A DNA stretch of 61,812 bases from DAIDKA01 sp049792815 (GCA_049792815.1 JBARBG010000087.1:1-61812), one strand, 5' to 3'. Positions 8,539 through 16,816 are shown, counted from the stretch's first letter. Numbers and translations: made by a program. Notes: generated by a model from the letters alone, not told the origin.

Positions 8539-9566
8539 TCGACGTGAAGTCAACTCGCGCGGCGCCGCTGGCCGCCCAGGTGTTCAGGAAGCTGGGACCG
8601 GGCGGCTTCCATTCCGGCGCGGACCTGGCCACCCAGCTGGGCGTCAGCCGCAACGCCATCTGGAAGGCCGTCGGAGTCCTGAAAGAGCTCGGCGTCACGG
8701 TCCACGCCGTGCGCAATCGCGGTTACCGCCTGGCCGTACCGACCGCACCGCTCGTGCCGCAGCGCATTCATGATGGCCTTGACCAGCAGGCGCAATCACA
8801 GCTGCGGAACCTGGAAGTGGCGTGGCAGGTGCAGTCCACCAATTCCACGCTGTTTGCCCGCGCGGATCTGCCGCCGGGACGTTGCGACGTATTGCTGGCC
8901 GAAGTGCAAAGTGCCGGTCGTGGGCGGCGGGGGCGTTCCTGGCTCGCGACCCCTGGCGGTGCGCTGTGCCTGTCGCTGGGCCGGACCCTCGCCCAGTTGC
9001 CGCGCGACCTGGGGTCGCTGGGTCTCGTGGTCGGGCTGTGCGTGCTGCAGGGGCTGCGCGAACACCTTGCGGCTGCCATCGTCGACCGGACACCGCTGCA
9101 GCTGAAATGGCCGAACGACCTGCTGTGCGACGGGCGCAAGCTGGGGGGTATTCTCATCGACCTGCGCGCCGAAGCCGGTGGCCCAGGCTACGTAGTCATC
9201 GGCATCGGGCTCAACGTGGCGCTCGATGAGGCGGCGCGAACCCAGATCGGCGCGACCGGCACCGAACCCTGCGACCTGCTGTCCCTGGGGGTCTCGCCCC
9301 TGCTACGCAATGAAGTTGCGACAAGCCTGATACAGTGTCTGCTTCGGGGTCTCGCGTTGTTCGAGCAAGAGGGCTTCAGACCGTTCCGGGAGGAGTGGCA
9401 GCGGGCCGACGCCCTGCGGGGCCGGGCAGTAAATGTGACGACGCTGCAGGCCAACACCCGTGGCGTCGCGCGCGGCATCGACGTGGATGGTGCCTTGCTG
9501 GTCGAGACCCCCAACGGCCTGGTCCGCTTTGTGTCTGGAGAGGTCAGCGTGAGAGCGGAAGAATGA
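8535..9566 (+). CDS. birA: Bifunctional biotin-protein ligase / biotin operon repressor BirA
   Basis: A 343-residue protein of full BirA length. An N-terminal winged helix (residues about 10-65, LGVSRNAIWKAVGVLKELG) precedes the ligase domain, with the biotinyl-AMP loop GRGRRGRSW at about 133-141, LKWPNDLLCDGRKLGGIL, and a C-terminal SH3-like subdomain. It attaches biotin to carboxylase carrier domains and may repress biotin synthesis genes. The GTG start overlaps the ctlX stop. coaX follows 10 bases later, a common arrangement of cofactor genes. Confidence 0.96.
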   Translation: MIDVKSTRAAPLAAQVFRKLGPGGFHSGADLATQLGVSRNAIWKAVGVLKELGVTVHAVRNRGYRLAVPTAPLVPQRIHDGLDQQAQSQLRNLEVAWQVQSTNSTLFARADLPPGRCDVLLAEVQSAGRGRRGRSWLATPGGALCLSLGRTLAQLPRDLGSLGLVVGLCVLQGLREHLAAAIVDRTPLQLKWPNDLLCDGRKLGGILIDLRAEAGGPGYVVIGIGLNVALDEAARTQIGATGTEPCDLLSLGVSPLLRNEVATSLIQCLLRGLALFEQEGFRPFREEWQRADALRGRAVNVTTLQANTRGVARGIDVDGALLVETPNGLVRFVSGEVSVRAEE

Positions 9567-9576
9567 GGGGCGGCCG

Positions 9577-10335
9577 ATGAGTGTACTCATCGTCGATATC
9601 GGCAATTCCCGCATCAAGTGGGCGGTACTGCGCGGGGACAGGCTCGCACGCCAGAAGGCCCTGGAGCACGCCGGCATTACGGCGCGGGACCTTGCGCGGC
9701 AACTGTTCGCCACCCGCGGCATCACCCGCGTCATTGCGGCAAGCGTCGCCGGCACCCGTCTGAACCGGCTGCTGTCGGCAACCTGCCGCAGCAAGACCGG
9801 CCTTACCTGTGAGTTCGTGGCTTCGGCCCGCAACGCTGCCGGCCTCACTACGCGCTACAAGGAACCGTGGCGGCTGGGCGTTGACCGCTTCATGGCAGTC
9901 ATCGCGGCCTACCACATGGCCCGTGCGCGCGGCGCCTGCGTCGTTGACCTGGGTACCGCCGTGACCGTGGACCTGGTCGATCCGCTCGGCGTGCATCTTG
10001 GCGGCGCCATCATTCCAGGGCCGCAACTCATGATTGGCAGCGTGCTCAGGAACACATCCGGCATTGCACGACGGGCCGGCGGGTCATTGCTGACCCAGGG
10101 TCTTTTCGCGCAGGATACACGCGCGGCAATCAGCCAGGGCGCGCGCTACGCGGCGGCGGCCGTCATCGATCGCGCCGTGAGCGAAGCACAGCGAGTCCTG
10201 CGGCGCACCCCGCTGGTGCTGTTGACGGGCGGTGCCGCCGTCCAGATCGAGTCCTTGTTGCAATGTTCCTATGTGAGCGTGCCCGACCTGGTATTGCGGG
10301 GCGTCGCACTGCGTAGTGGTCTGCCTCTGAAGTAA
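9577..10335 (+). CDS. coaX: Type III pantothenate kinase
   Basis: A 252-residue CoaX of standard size. The phosphate-1 motif DIGNSRIKWA starts at residue 6. Further motifs are GVDRFMAVIAAYH, the DLGTAVTVD strand with its catalytic acid, GGAIIPGPQLM and the C-terminal LLTGGAA. It phosphorylates pantothenate, the first step of coenzyme A synthesis, in the cytoplasm. It lies directly after birA and immediately before the SPOR gene, so the three form one transcription unit. Confidence 0.96.
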   Translation: MSVLIVDIGNSRIKWAVLRGDRLARQKALEHAGITARDLARQLFATRGITRVIAASVAGTRLNRLLSATCRSKTGLTCEFVASARNAAGLTTRYKEPWRLGVDRFMAVIAAYHMARARGACVVDLGTAVTVDLVDPLGVHLGGAIIPGPQLMIGSVLRNTSGIARRAGGSLLTQGLFAQDTRAAISQGARYAAAAVIDRAVSEAQRVLRRTPLVLLTGGAAVQIESLLQCSYVSVPDLVLRGVALRSGLPLK

Positions 10336-11085
10336 ATGCGTACGCTCATCATACCGCTCGTGTTTCTCAACCTGGCCTTTGCCGCCTGGGCGCTGCTGAT
10401 CGACCGGCCGGTATATCCACCCGCGGCGCACGACATCAGCCACCTGCCGAGGCTTCTGCTCGCCAGCGAACCGATGACGGCGGTGACTTCGGCTACGACC
10501 GGCGCGCCCGCGCTCGGGGCCGGGAGTCCGGCGGCGACCGGACACTGCGTGACCGTCGGGCCTTTCAGTGATATCAACGCGTCCGCCGCGGCCTCGGAGT
10601 TGCTGAAGACTCGCGGCTTTACCCCAATGCAACGCGATGAGCCTGGGGAGGACCTCGTTGACTACTGGGTGTACCTGGACCTGCCGTCAGATGCCGAAGC
10701 GACGCGCATGCTGCAGAAGTTGCGTGCCGGCGGCGTGGCGGATGCCCGCATCATGCCCGCCACGGCAACGATTGAATCGCGACGCGTCTCGGTGGGTTTA
10801 TTCACAGAACGTGAAGGCGCCGAGCGGCGCTCCAGACAGGTCAAGGCTCTGGGCCAGACTCCCTTGATCAGTGAGGCGCACCAGTCCCAGGCCACCTACT
10901 GGGTGGACATCAATCTGACCTCACCGGGTCAGATAGTCTCCACCGAAGGCCTGCTGCCGTCGGCCGCCGCAGGGGCGCATCTGGAGATCCGTGACTGCCC
11001 GGCTCCGGCGAGCAGTTCCCCGGCGAGCGCCGGTGGACCCGCTGCCTCGAGTGCGCCGAAGAAAGGTGGCGGAGGCACCCCCTGA
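10336..11085 (+). CDS. SPOR-domain protein
   Basis: A 249-residue protein whose ATG follows the coaX stop with no gap. A membrane anchor (LIIPLVFLNLAFAAWALLI) precedes a linker and a SPOR-like repeat: CVTVGPFSDINASAAASELL, then VGLFTEREGAERRSRQVKAL with a second half. SPOR domains bind denuded glycan strands at the septum. The C-terminus is Ser/Ala/Gly-rich. It commonly ends birA-coaX operons in this group of bacteria. The stop codon overlaps the extended -10 element of the tRNA remnant that follows. Confidence 0.85.
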   Translation: MRTLIIPLVFLNLAFAAWALLIDRPVYPPAAHDISHLPRLLLASEPMTAVTSATTGAPALGAGSPAATGHCVTVGPFSDINASAAASELLKTRGFTPMQRDEPGEDLVDYWVYLDLPSDAEATRMLQKLRAGGVADARIMPATATIESRRVSVGLFTEREGAERRSRQVKALGQTPLISEAHQSQATYWVDINLTSPGQIVSTEGLLPSAAAGAHLEIRDCPAPASSSPASAGGPAASSAPKKGGGGTP

Positions 11086-11091
11086 TATACT
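11083..11091 (+). promoter_or_regulatory. Extended -10 element upstream of the tRNA-Thr remnant
   Basis: TGATATACT at 11083-11091 fits the TGnTATAAT extended -10 pattern and ends 13 bases before the first base of the tRNA remnant, the right distance for a tRNA promoter. No good -35 box is seen. It overlaps the stop codon of the SPOR gene. Its position suggests that the original tRNA-Thr promoter stayed here when the gene was split. Confidence 0.5.
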
Positions 11092-11104
11092 TGGCGCGGC
11101 CGAT

Positions 11105-11144
11105 GCCGGCTTAGCACAGTTGGTAGTGCACCTGATTTGTAATC
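11105..11144 (+). pseudogene. Truncated tRNA-Thr(TGT), 5' half only
   Basis: The first 40 bases of the tRNA-Thr gene at 16199, from the acceptor strand through the D arm and the TTTGTAA anticodon loop plus two stem bases, are repeated here without mismatch. After 11144 the similarity stops abruptly, so no anticodon 3' stem, T arm or acceptor 3' strand exists and no functional tRNA can form. It reads as the left boundary repeat of an inserted element. A tRNA-Thr with this anticodon after birA and the CoA kinase gene is also the E. coli order, which supports this being the original site. Confidence 0.88.
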
Positions 11145-11411
11145 GCCCGGCGCCCGCTCAAATACCCACCTAGTTCCTCCTAGCGCTTCGCGGTGCCTTG
11201 AGTGCGGTGGGAAGGGGCCGGCGGAGATCGGGACGGGGTGGGTCGGTAAGGATCCGGAACGCCCGGCCGATGTGAACGGAAAGGTGCGGCACTTGAGGCC
11301 GCAGAAATGACTCATTGCACCGGATGCGGCGGGAGTGTTTTCGTCGAGCGTGCCGGCTAGCTTGCGCCCAATCTCTTCCGTAGCATCCGGCATGGCTAGG
11401 AGGGCGTGGCC

Positions 11412-12188
11412 ATGGATGACGATGTAATACCCGTTCGTGAGCTTCTGGAGCTGCTGGCCACGGCAGTAAGGTGCGCCGAGGCAGCAAGCGACAACCTACG
11501 ATTTGATTTTTCCAATGAGCAGCACCGCGTGTGTGTTGGACTGCTGCAAGCCGTGATCGAGTATGCAAAGGCAATCCACTTGGTAGCAAGACATGGCATG
11601 TACTATGCCTGCTCACCTCTCAATCGTTCGGCCCTAGATGCCCTGGTTGATATTCGGAACGCCTGCGCTGACCGGGCCTACTGCGAGAATCTGGCTCTCA
11701 GGGACGCGCAGGCATGGGACGAACTGCTACGAGAGGCGAGCTGGGGGAAGAATCCTCTGTTTGCACCAATCTCGGAATCCGAGTCTCTGCCGCCGGGGCG
11801 TCGCATGTTTAGCGAACGGATCAAGAAACTGCAATCGCAGGATGTGGAAGTAAAGGAACCCGAAGCGCGCTTCGTCCTTGCCGGCATGGGCAACGAGTAT
11901 GAAGCAGCTTATAGGCCGCTCAGTGCCGAGGCCCACAACAACGTGTCTTTCATTACTAGACACTTCCTTGACACGAATACGGATGGCCTGCGAATTCGTG
12001 GCAGCAGACCCGGAAATGGAGCCCCTATAGGTGCGGCGCTGATGATGACTGAATACGTGATTGACGCTACCGAACGAGTGCTCAAATTGTGCGGCCACGG
12101 GCCGGCAATGGTAACGCTAGCGCCAGCCAAGGACGCTCTGAGCGGGATTCTTGAGCGGCTGGGAGAATCTGCGAAGCCCATCAGCTAG
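11412..12188 (+). CDS. Hypothetical protein, DUF5677-like
   Basis: A 258-residue soluble, mostly helical protein. The layout (an N-terminal helix pair, then HGMYYACSPLNRSALDALVD with an arginine inside a helix, and a long C-terminal helix) reminds me of the DUF5677 group, which has no known function; this is a weak resemblance. The ATG at 11412 is preceded by AGGAGG with an 8-base spacer, better than the GTG six bases earlier. First gene inside the island. Confidence 0.65.
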   Translation: MDDDVIPVRELLELLATAVRCAEAASDNLRFDFSNEQHRVCVGLLQAVIEYAKAIHLVARHGMYYACSPLNRSALDALVDIRNACADRAYCENLALRDAQAWDELLREASWGKNPLFAPISESESLPPGRRMFSERIKKLQSQDVEVKEPEARFVLAGMGNEYEAAYRPLSAEAHNNVSFITRHFLDTNTDGLRIRGSRPGNGAPIGAALMMTEYVIDATERVLKLCGHGPAMVTLAPAKDALSGILERLGESAKPIS

Positions 12189-12288
12189 GCGAGAACATTC
12201 CTATTTGAGCCCGCCAGTAATGCCCATGGCGGCCCGCAGCAGTCTCCGGGAGTAAAATTAGTACGAAGTAGGGTTCCGAGGATATCCG

Positions 12289-12633
12289 ATGCAACAAGTT
12301 TACTTAGTAGTCAAACCCGAAAGCCGGTACCTGGAGTACTGGCCAGAAATGGCTTTCCTTGGCTTGGGAGCCGCGATACCGACGGTGTTTTTGTGGCACT
12401 TCGGCGCGAGCGATTGGCTTGAGCGCTCGGGCAGTCTTGCTGTGTTCTGCGCCGCCGTCGCCGAGTTCATAGCGCTAAATCGGCTGACTCGGAAGCACTT
12501 CAATAACGCCGCGCGTGTTAGGGTTGGGGAAGCTCCCTGGATTACGACGACAGCATTTCAGGTTGTAGGATGGGCTGCATTCATGGTGGGTCTAGTCGGC
12601 ACCGTAATCTGGGGATTTGGTAGCAAGTTGTAG
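12289..12633 (+). CDS. Hypothetical membrane protein
   Basis: A 114-residue protein with probably three membrane segments: MAFLGLGAAIPTVFLWHF, SLAVFCAAVAEFIAL and VVGWAAFMVGLVGTVIWGF. Charged residues (RLTRKHF) follow the second. No family is recognised. A purine-rich GAGGATA is near the start. It lies 100 bases after the preceding island gene in the same direction and may share its transcript. Confidence 0.55.
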   Translation: MQQVYLVVKPESRYLEYWPEMAFLGLGAAIPTVFLWHFGASDWLERSGSLAVFCAAVAEFIALNRLTRKHFNNAARVRVGEAPWITTTAFQVVGWAAFMVGLVGTVIWGFGSKL

Positions 12634-12727
12634 CCCATATGCGTATCGCACCCTAGCGCGGGTGTCGCTGCCGCGGCGGCGTAGGGTGCTCAGGCTGCTT
12701 AATTGGCCACCGGGCCGGCGTCGATAG

Positions 12728-13624
12728 TTACCGCAGTGTCTCGTCGGGCTGAGTCGGCAGCGCCGCAAGGTCAGCTCCGAGATTGCCCTTCGGGGGCGGG
12801 ACCACTGTCCCGTCAGCGCGCGTGTACCCGAACCCTGTTGGATGATGATGCTGAGCCAGTATCTCAATGAACCCTCTCATGTCCATGCCATTGGATATGT
12901 CGGGTATCGCACATCTACCAACCTTTTGAGCCACGGCGCTGTAGAATTTCTGATTCCCGCCGCCATCCTTATGGCGCCACGCGACAATGCAATGTGGGCC
13001 AACTGAAGGAACTGTGCCGTGTACTTGCGCGTTCAAGTTCGCCAGATGATCTGCGACTGTGAATGGCGACACTTTGTCCCTGTCGCATGCGTGAATCAGC
13101 CGACGCAGCGGATGCTGCCAGGCGGTGTCCGTCGATAAAGGAAGTATGCCGGTTCCGCCGATAGCCAAATCAGCCTGGACGTGTAAAGCCGCCTGATTCA
13201 CGTGCCGCGTATAGCGGAACCAGAAATGCTTTCGATCCGGAGCGAAGGCCATATCGATTGTATAGATCCTCGCTTCGCCGCCGACGAATGCTGAGACCAA
13301 TACCGTGTGTGTTGGGAGTGCCTTGCGAGACATCCTTAGAAGGTGACGTGGCATCTCGCGCTTGATTGCCTCCGCAAGAACCCAAAGTGAATGCTCTAGC
13401 GGCAGGTTTCTGCCGCGCAGAACGCGACTCATCCAATCGGCGGGTTCATTACCATTGAGCGTTGCGCCGAGACCGGCATACCCAAGGATTGCGGTCGCAT
13501 CCGTGGTTTTCAGAAACATGAGTTTGCACGCGTCTTCTTTTACGGGCAGGTCGTTAACGGACAACCGGCGGTCGGCCAGCATCCAGGTTGTCTTTTGGCT
13601 GTTAACGGCAAGGATGAAAGTCAT
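12728..13624 (-). CDS. Proteasome-like Ntn-hydrolase candidate
   Basis: A 298-residue protein beginning Met-Thr. If the Met is removed, the new N-terminal Thr1 is followed by Asp at position 17 (LADRRLS), Lys at 33 (CKLMF) and Gly at 47 (ILGYAG), the exact spacing of the catalytic Thr1/Asp17/Lys33 and oxyanion Gly47 of proteasome beta subunits, HslV and Anbu. The first strand (TFILAV) and the ADRR turn also look like that fold. It may therefore be a threonine protease or amidohydrolase of the T1-like clan. It is longer than a beta subunit (about 200-230) with an extra C-terminal 70-90 residues. No alpha subunit, ATPase or partner is adjacent. The fold is inferred from motif spacing only. Confidence 0.6.
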   Translation of the reverse strand: MTFILAVNSQKTTWMLADRRLSVNDLPVKEDACKLMFLKTTDATAILGYAGLGATLNGNEPADWMSRVLRGRNLPLEHSLWVLAEAIKREMPRHLLRMSRKALPTHTVLVSAFVGGEARIYTIDMAFAPDRKHFWFRYTRHVNQAALHVQADLAIGGTGILPLSTDTAWQHPLRRLIHACDRDKVSPFTVADHLANLNAQVHGTVPSVGPHCIVAWRHKDGGGNQKFYSAVAQKVGRCAIPDISNGMDMRGFIEILAQHHHPTGFGYTRADGTVVPPPKGNLGADLAALPTQPDETLR

Positions 13625-13780
13625 TCAGCGCGTCCGATGCGGTGACGGGACCTATTCTACGCCCACGGCCTGGCGACAATAAATGCACGGCCTGTCGGAC
13701 GGTAGATTGACTGCAAACTGCGACACGTGGCAGCACCCGATAGCTTCCTTATGCTCGGGCTTCCGATGCAGGGAGAGGTT

Positions 13781-14050
13781 ATGAGATCGTTCCCGGTGAC
13801 CTGCTTGATCTGTGGTGGCCTGGTATGCGGGTCGCCGATGTCATACTCGAGAGAGGTGCGTTGCAAACGCGTAGGAGTCTATTGCATGCCTTGGGCCGCA
13901 GAGGGCCAGCACGTGCCGGACCGGGAACCGCGCGGACCATTTGTAGCGTCCACTGTGGCACTTGGCGCCGGAACCTCGACCGGCAATATGAGCGCCAGCG
14001 GAGCCAGTGGGAGCGCGGGTTCTGTGTATCTCACTGGAAGGACGCCCTAG
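13781..14050 (+). CDS. Possible small Cys-containing protein
   Basis: An 89-residue frame starting at an ATG preceded by GGGAGAGG. The N-terminal part has a CLICGGLVC cluster and further cysteines that could bind a metal; the C-terminal third is low-complexity Gly/Ser/Ala. It lies in the 485-base space between two minus-strand island genes. No family is recognised, and the tail composition makes a spurious frame possible. The remaining bases on either side hold nothing I can identify. Confidence 0.33.
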   Translation: MRSFPVTCLICGGLVCGSPMSYSREVRCKRVGVYCMPWAAEGQHVPDREPRGPFVASTVALGAGTSTGNMSASGASGSAGSVYLTGRTP

Positions 14051-14109
14051 AAAGTCGTTCCCGCAGGTGGCACTAGCGGTCGCAACCAGGCGGCCAGCCT
14101 CGCGCTGGA

Positions 14110-14553
14110 CTACTTGGCAGATATTTTGCCAAGAGTCTGATCGACAACCTGAGCGACAATCTTGTCTTCTTCATAAAACCCGTGCATCACGGAATTTTTC
14201 CAATCGGCAGTCGCCAGGAGAACGTTGGTCTTTGCATCATAAACCTCAATCTCATAGGCGCGGAGGTACATCTTGATGTCCCATTTCCAATCATCAACGT
14301 ATTTGAAAATCAGTTGAGAGTCCTCAGGCACATCGCGCTCGCCACCGCTCTTGACGGACAGACCGTGCCGAAGCAGCTCTTTCTCTAGCAGTGCATCCAT
14401 GTCGCGTGATTGGTCTTGATGCGCCACGACGTAGACGGATCGGTACTGGGTTTTGGCTACATTCGGATTGACAATGACCCCCGACGAAGTTGCGCATGCT
14501 GACAATCCAAATGCGAGAATGAGCACTGCTAGAAAACTAAAGTTCAATTTCAT
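14110..14553 (-). CDS. Small lipoprotein, unknown function
   Basis: A 147-residue protein with a clear lipoprotein signal (FSFLAVLILAFGLSAC). The mature part has a strand-rich pattern (SVYVVAHQDQSRDMDALL, SQLIFKYVDDWKWDIKMYL, VLLATADWKNS) like the DUF4136/YajG type of small outer-membrane lipoproteins, but the match is not firm. The start at 14553 follows AAGGAG by six bases; the ATG at 14568 lies just before that ribosome site. Its composition is AT-richer than the flanking chromosome. The 224 bases upstream, up to the next minus-strand gene, hold nothing else. Confidence 0.7.
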   Translation of the reverse strand: MKLNFSFLAVLILAFGLSACATSSGVIVNPNVAKTQYRSVYVVAHQDQSRDMDALLEKELLRHGLSVKSGGERDVPEDSQLIFKYVDDWKWDIKMYLRAYEIEVYDAKTNVLLATADWKNSVMHGFYEEDKIVAQVVDQTLGKISAK

Positions 14554-14792
14554 CAGGTACTCCTTCATGACATCGCGGATTAAGTAATCATATCGCGACT
14601 GCCAGTGGAACAGTCATTTGCCTTTCCAGAGCGTCGCCGTAGTTTCCCGCGTGCTTCCGAGCCAACCGCACCGTTCCTCGCGCCGGGCGGCTGGGCAGCG
14701 CACTCGCGCTGGGGCTCGATCATCGCTCCCGCCAACCTCGCGCGACTCGCGGCGGTGCCAGTGCGGTGCGCACGTGCGCGCAGTTTGTCGGC

Positions 14793-15662
14793 CTACTCTT
14801 GCGGCGGATCTGGATCGCCGAATACCTGGCGGTCAAACGCATCAACCGCCTGCTCGACCCTTTCCAATTGCCGCCGCATGATCGCCATAAACACCTCAAT
14901 GTCACCACCTACATCGAGATCGCGGCGTAGCTCTACCATGACACGGGTCTGAAGCTCCGCTAGGATCTTAAGGTCCGGCAGCAGATCCTTCAGGAATTTG
15001 CGGCTCAACGCGTTCCTCTGATTCCAGAAGTGGTCTCGCTCGTCGCTGTATTTCCGTGCCAGATCCATAGCGAACTTCGCTGATCTATTTAGCCGCTCGA
15101 ATTGTCCAGGCTCATTCAGATCCGACTCGTTGTAGGCGGTCATCCCCGCGAGCGCCCGCCTAATTTCGAGCTGGGCGTTGTCATAATGCTCAGTGCGGAT
15201 ATTTATGTCGGAACGCAACTTGTGAATTGGCAGGACTCTAGCCACCAACTTCATCTGCAACTCCCCATAGGTTGCGATGAGGTCACTGAGCAGTTCGGCG
15301 GTGCCCTGAGTGACGACGAGCTGGAGTTGCGCTCCGACCGCTAGGACGTCACGCATCGGCTCGTCGGCTCCGGGCTTCGTGAGGTCTGCTTGAGGCAACG
15401 ACCCGAAGTAAGCGAGTCCACGCACGATGGCTGCGGCCGCATTTAGATAAAGGTCTCGGCGTAGTGTCGCCAAGCGCTCTTTTGCCTTCTCCGATGTGTC
15501 GTGATCCAACTGAAGCTTGAGGCGACCAGTATTTCCCCAATTCGTCGCGATTACACCGCCGAGCGTGCCGATGAGCGTCAGCGCAGAGGCGACCAAAGCG
15601 GACAAGAGCACATCAGGAACCCCCTGGATGAGGCTACGTGCAGTTGCGGGGTCGGTCAGCAT
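14793..15662 (-). CDS. Hypothetical membrane-anchored helical protein
   Basis: A 289-residue protein. One N-terminal membrane segment (VLLSALVASALTLIGTLGGVIA) is followed by a long, charged, probably helical cytoplasmic region (LDHDTSEKAKERLATLRRDL and on), ending in helices with heptad-like spacing. No enzymatic motif is visible. It resembles many anonymous anchor-plus-coil proteins carried on islands. It lies 53 bases after the small gene at 15716-16018 and is probably in the same transcript. Confidence 0.6.
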   Translation of the reverse strand: MLTDPATARSLIQGVPDVLLSALVASALTLIGTLGGVIATNWGNTGRLKLQLDHDTSEKAKERLATLRRDLYLNAAAAIVRGLAYFGSLPQADLTKPGADEPMRDVLAVGAQLQLVVTQGTAELLSDLIATYGELQMKLVARVLPIHKLRSDINIRTEHYDNAQLEIRRALAGMTAYNESDLNEPGQFERLNRSAKFAMDLARKYSDERDHFWNQRNALSRKFLKDLLPDLKILAELQTRVMVELRRDLDVGGDIEVFMAIMRRQLERVEQAVDAFDRQVFGDPDPPQE

Positions 15663-15715
15663 CTCAGTTCCTGACGAGTTGTTTTAGCTCAGCGGCGCGC
15701 CTCGGCTGTAAGCCG

Positions 15716-16018
15716 CTAGTGCTTTTCCAGTTTGCTCCAGTCGTCATCGGTCTCCTCAACCACAATGACGGCAGCAACATTGACGTGGTCCTCGGCGACG
15801 CGCAGGTAGTGGTAAACGCGCGAACGCACCTTTCCTGAAAAACCGGCACGCTCCCCTTTGTCGGTGGAGTTATCGATATGCACGTAGTCGCCCACATTAG
15901 GGAGCATGGCGAATGTGCCTTCACTGCTCGCCTGAATGTTGACGACCTCGCCCTGGTCGAGCGGTCGCGCGGCGCCCTTGGGCAGGTACTGAAAGTCGAT
16001 GTAGTAATCCATTTTCAT
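15716..16018 (-). CDS. Small hypothetical protein
   Basis: A 100-residue soluble, beta-rich, acidic protein (MKMDYYIDFQYLPKGAARPL at the start; VGDYVHIDNS and RVYHYLRVAEDHV later). The pattern could be a small SH3-like barrel. No family is recognised. It lies 180 bases from the complete tRNA-Thr, reads away from it, and is the outermost island gene on the right. Confidence 0.55.
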   Translation of the reverse strand: MKMDYYIDFQYLPKGAARPLDQGEVVNIQASSEGTFAMLPNVGDYVHIDNSTDKGERAGFSGKVRSRVYHYLRVAEDHVNVAAVIVVEETDDDWSKLEKH

Positions 16019-16198
16019 AGTGCATCATTCCCTGGAATCGAGATAAGACCCGCCCGGAAATTTGGGCCAACTGCCCCGGTTGCAAGGGGTGCGGTAAACT
16101 GCTACGCGCGTCCGTAACGTTCCACTGCTGAGACATCGCTGAGTCAGCGCCCCGCGCAGCCCAGCGGCGAAATGTAAGTTGCTGTTTTTCCACAAGTT

Positions 16199-16274
16199 GC
16201 CGGCTTAGCACAGTTGGTAGTGCACCTGATTTGTAATCAGGGGGTCGGGGGTTCGAGTCCCTCAGCCGGCACCA
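16199..16274 (+). tRNA. tRNA-Thr (anticodon TGT)
   Basis: A complete 76-base cloverleaf. The acceptor strands GCCGGCT (16199-16205) and AGCCGGC (16264-16270) pair, the D arm is GCAC/GTGC, and the anticodon stem CCTGA/TCAGG closes the loop TTTGTAA with anticodon TGT. The T loop TTCGAGT follows, and A plus CCA is encoded at the 3' end. Its first 40 bases are duplicated at 11105. No strong promoter is visible just upstream, unlike the remnant, so expression may depend on island sequence. Confidence 0.95.
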
Positions 16275-16319
16275 AAATTCCGATAATTCAGGTACTTGTA
16301 GAATGCGGCGGCAACGGCT

Positions 16320-16667
16320 GTGGTATGCATTTGCCTGACGCGCCTGGTGGTTGCGGTGGGGGCGCTTCTCCAGTCGTCGCCTGCGTTAGCCTGGGCCCAT
16401 TCGTATTGCACATATCTGCTCGTGGCCGATGCCAAGCAGAGAGGTCGCGAGACGGCACGCCGTAACGGTTTTGAGGTTGGTAGTAATTCGCCCGGACTGG
16501 TGAGATTGAAGGGTCTGAGTCCCCTCTCGCACGTTCCCCGCGGACACGAGCAGCCTAGTAACGCAGACATCTGCCGCGGCGTGCTTCCCGTCACTCGCGA
16601 GCTCCTGGCAATAGAGGCGCTGTTGCGCCGCAAGAAGCAAGGTTACGGCGCTGACGCAAACAAATGA
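16320..16667 (+). CDS. Possible small secreted protein
   Basis: A 115-residue frame from a GTG start. Its first 25 residues form a plausible Sec signal (LTRLVVAVGALLQSSPALA), and the remainder is basic with no recognised motif. There is no good ribosome site, and the frame overlaps an equally long minus-strand frame, so it may be chance. It sits between tRNA-Thr and the propeller gene, where tRNA-Tyr would follow in E. coli; no second tRNA is seen. Bases 16668-16816 hold nothing I can identify. Confidence 0.33.
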   Translation: MVCICLTRLVVAVGALLQSSPALAWAHSYCTYLLVADAKQRGRETARRNGFEVGSNSPGLVRLKGLSPLSHVPRGHEQPSNADICRGVLPVTRELLAIEALLRRKKQGYGADANK

Positions 16668-16816
16668 TAGGAGCTACACTGTCGGTACGTCGTCACCCCG
16701 AAGTCGATCGGCATGCTCGGAATTCGGCGTGCCCGTAAACAGAACCGAAGAGTTCGACGAATAACATGATCGCCAGCGCACGGCTGACGCAAAAGAACTG
16801 ATGGTGGGGGAAAGCG

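Larger units (their letters stand above)
11105..16274. mobile_element. Small genomic island in tRNA-Thr, no recognisable integrase
   Basis: The segment is bounded by the 40-base tRNA-Thr 5' half at 11105-11144 and the complete tRNA-Thr at 16199-16274, a typical integration footprint. It is about 5.1 kb, holds genes of no housekeeping family on both strands with unusually long spacers, and by eye looks less GC-rich than its flanks (not computed). I recognise no tyrosine or serine recombinase, transposase or phage gene, so it is probably a decayed or non-autonomous element. The duplicated part is the 5' half of the tRNA rather than the usual 3' half, which is less common. Confidence 0.55.

Noticed and set aside
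7537..8553. 338-residue minus-strand frame opposite ctlX
   Set aside because: CtlX motifs on the plus strand are clear; the antisense protein has no recognisable domain.
11145..16198. Possible integrase or recombinase in the island
   Set aside because: None of the real frames has the Arg-His-Arg-Tyr or serine recombinase pattern; the island appears to lack its own.
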